Part shown: positions 6,058 through 7,103 of the stretch, piece after piece
How the letters are laid out: every line of letters starts with the position of its first letter
Position numbering within the stretch: position 1 is the stretch's first letter
Assembly: GCA_019232645.1 (NCBI GenBank)
Contig: JAFANO010000601.1
Location: 1 to 7,103 of the forward strand
DNA length: 7,103 nt
Reading direction: 5' to 3'
Source: Planctomycetaceae bacterium
GTDB taxonomy: Bacteria > Planctomycetota > Planctomycetia > Isosphaerales > Isosphaeraceae
Program-made: the position numbers and the translations under genes
Notes under the pieces: model-generated
Database searches by the model: none
What the model was told of the DNA's origin: nothing
Seen by the model: only the letters and a program-made list of their open reading frames with translations

Positions 6058-6064
6058 AGGGAGA
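6058..6064 (+). promoter_or_regulatory. Shine-Dalgarno fixing a TTG start
   Basis: AGGGAGA (6058-6064) ends 7 bases before the TTG at 6072. The TTG keeps the NPVFSNEIF sequence typical of the family N-terminus. The first in-frame ATG (6153) would discard 27 residues including it. Confidence 0.65.
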
Positions 6065-6071
6065 ATTTACT

Positions 6072-6827
6072 TTGGCGACCAGCAATCCTGTTTTCTCGAA
6101 CGAGATCTTCACCAATTACGCGCCGGACTACAGTGTCAGCCGGAGCACGGCGATGACCGTGCAGGGCACCGTCGGCAAGGCGTTCGCGCTGCTGGCCATC
6201 CTGTCGGCGACCGCCATCTGGTCGTGGAACGCGAGCAGCCAGGATCAGCTCCAGCCGATCGTCTTCCCGGCCTCGCTGCTCGGCGGCTTCATCCTGGCCA
6301 TGATCACCACCTTCCGGCCGAGCGTCGCTCCCTGGACCGCGCCGCTCTACGCGGCGTTCGAGGGGGTGTTCCTGGGGACGCTCTCGTTCTTCATCGAGCA
6401 CCGGCTGGGCAAGGGCTATCCGGGCATCGCGCTGCAGGCGGTCTCGATGACCTGCGGCACCCTGTTCTGCATGCTCTTCGTCTACGGGTCGGGGCTGATC
6501 CGGGTCACCGACAAGCTGAGGGCCGGCATCGTGGCGGCCACCGGCGCGGTCTGCCTGGTTTACCTCGTCGCGATGGTCCTGAGCTTCTTCAGCATCCGAG
6601 TCCCGTTCCTCTATGACGCCTCGCCGCTCGGGATCGGGATCAGCCTGTTCGTGGTCGGCCTGGCCGCGTTCAACCTGCTGCTCGACTTCGACTTCATCGA
6701 GAAGGGGGCCCGCGCCGCGCTGCCGAGGTACATGGAGTGGTACGGCGCCTTCGGCCTGATGGTCACCCTGGTCTGGCTCTACCTCGAGATCCTCCGCCTG
6801 CTCACGAAGCTCCAGGACCGGCGCTGA
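6072..6827 (+). CDS. Bax inhibitor-1/YccA-family integral membrane protein
   Basis: A 251-residue protein with a cytosolic N-terminal tail (SNPVFSNEIFTNY, 4-16) and seven predicted membrane helices at about 33-52, 62-80, 88-108, 118-141, 152-173, 186-205 and 224-244. The C-terminal signature is LDFDFIEKGARAALPRYMEW (204-223) followed by YGAFGLMVTLVWLYLEILRL (224-243), characteristic of the YccA branch. Acidic residues D205 and D207 lie where the family has its conserved aspartates. In Bacillus YetJ paired aspartates form a pH-sensitive calcium-leak gate; in E. coli YccA modulates the FtsH protease. Which applies here is not shown by the sequence. Length is normal. Translation starts at TTG with a good Shine-Dalgarno sequence. 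It is followed closely by a strong terminator and preceded by a 210-bp gap, so it is likely its own transcription unit. Confidence 0.9.
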   Translation: MATSNPVFSNEIFTNYAPDYSVSRSTAMTVQGTVGKAFALLAILSATAIWSWNASSQDQLQPIVFPASLLGGFILAMITTFRPSVAPWTAPLYAAFEGVFLGTLSFFIEHRLGKGYPGIALQAVSMTCGTLFCMLFVYGSGLIRVTDKLRAGIVAATGAVCLVYLVAMVLSFFSIRVPFLYDASPLGIGISLFVVGLAAFNLLLDFDFIEKGARAALPRYMEWYGAFGLMVTLVWLYLEILRLLTKLQDRR

Positions 6828-6853
6828 TCTGAGTGGGCCCTTCGCCCCATCGG

Positions 6854-6887
6854 AAAACCCGGCCCCTCGCGAGGGGCCGGGTTTTTT
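6854..6887. terminator. Strong, possibly bidirectional intrinsic terminator
   Basis: A perfect palindrome centred between 6869 and 6870 pairs 6854-6869 with 6870-6885 (AAAACCCGGCCCCTCG against CGAGGGGCCGGGTTTT; the central few bases form the loop). It runs into TTTTTT (6882-6887) on the + strand and has AAAA on the other side, so it could stop transcripts from either strand. It begins 26 bases after the stop codon of the Bax inhibitor-like gene. Confidence 0.92.
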
Positions 6888-7103
6888 CGTCCTCTCTCGG
6901 AATGAGGATATGGGGACGCTCAGCACGATTCAGGCGGGTCGGGCGGGAGCGCCCCCACGGCCGCGAGGCCGCACGCTCGTACATCCCCTTGAGCTGGTCG
7001 TGTCCCCAGATCATTGAAACGACCACCGACTGGGGCTGTTAGGAAATAAATTGAACAATCACCGCCTCGGGGAGATGGTGTAGTTCCACTCCCCATGAAA
7101 CTC
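6888..7103. other. Right-end intergenic region with an imperfect inverted repeat
   Basis: No convincing gene. TGGGGACGCTC (6911-6921) is inverted as GAGCGCCCCCA (6947-6957) with one mismatch, around 25 bases. Positions 7040-7064 drop to A/T-rich sequence (GAAATAAATTGAACAAT), possibly a promoter or a repeat edge. On the minus strand an open frame from 7026 begins MVVSMIWGHDQLKGMYERAA and runs through the terminator; its first 45 or so residues look more protein-like than its tail, but I do not recognise it. Confidence 0.35.

Noticed and set aside
4991..6616. 541-codon + frame spanning the FG-GAP and Bax inhibitor-like genes
   Set aside because: It overlaps two well-supported genes in another frame and has shadow composition throughout.
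1..7103. A new multi-gene defence or metabolic system
   Set aside because: The genes are individually recognisable but unrelated in function, have separate leaders and terminators, and do not form a conserved-looking cluster. The only possible defence-related piece is a broken fragment at the edge.

Overview
The window looks like an ordinary stretch of a high-GC chromosome from a planctomycete, probably of the Isosphaeraceae type. This is inferred from several signs: strong GC bias with G/C-ending codons, an exported SH3-like/TPR protein with the repeat phrase RALADFDEAIRLDP, an exported FG-GAP/VCBS protein, a Tat-exported copper-storage protein, frequent GTG/TTG starts, and loosely packed genes separated by 100-300 bp. 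All convincing genes are on the + strand. No rRNA, tRNA, CRISPR array, integrase or transposase was seen.

Layout. Positions 1-277 hold the broken end of a gene with a phospholipase D (HKD)-like nuclease segment of the sort found beside helicases; its frame is lost near 272. It is followed by an inositol monophosphatase-family enzyme (394-1176), a short palindromic repeat (copy 1), a small DUF4259-like protein (1396-1809), and a secreted SH3-like plus TPR protein (2022-3491). A tiny ORF (3491-3604) overlaps the TPR stop codon as TAATG and runs into repeat copy 2 (3571-3665). After 276 bp without a recognisable gene come a Tat-exported four-helix-bundle copper-storage protein with 16 cysteines (3942-4415), a strong intrinsic terminator, a secreted calcium-loop FG-GAP beta-propeller (4623-5861), and a seven-helix Bax inhibitor-1/YccA membrane protein (6072-6827) closed by another strong terminator. 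The last 216 bp hold no convincing gene.

The genes do not form an obvious pathway. Most have their own leader and several have their own terminator, so they read as independent transcription units. The only sign of translational coupling is the TAATG overlap after the TPR gene.

The least explained items are the pair of dispersed palindromic repeats, which sit just downstream of coding ends and show one compensatory base-pair change; the small coupled ORF that copy 2 appears to cut short; and the nuclease-gene remnant at the left edge. I do not see a convincing new multi-gene system. The repeat family is the best candidate for something undescribed.
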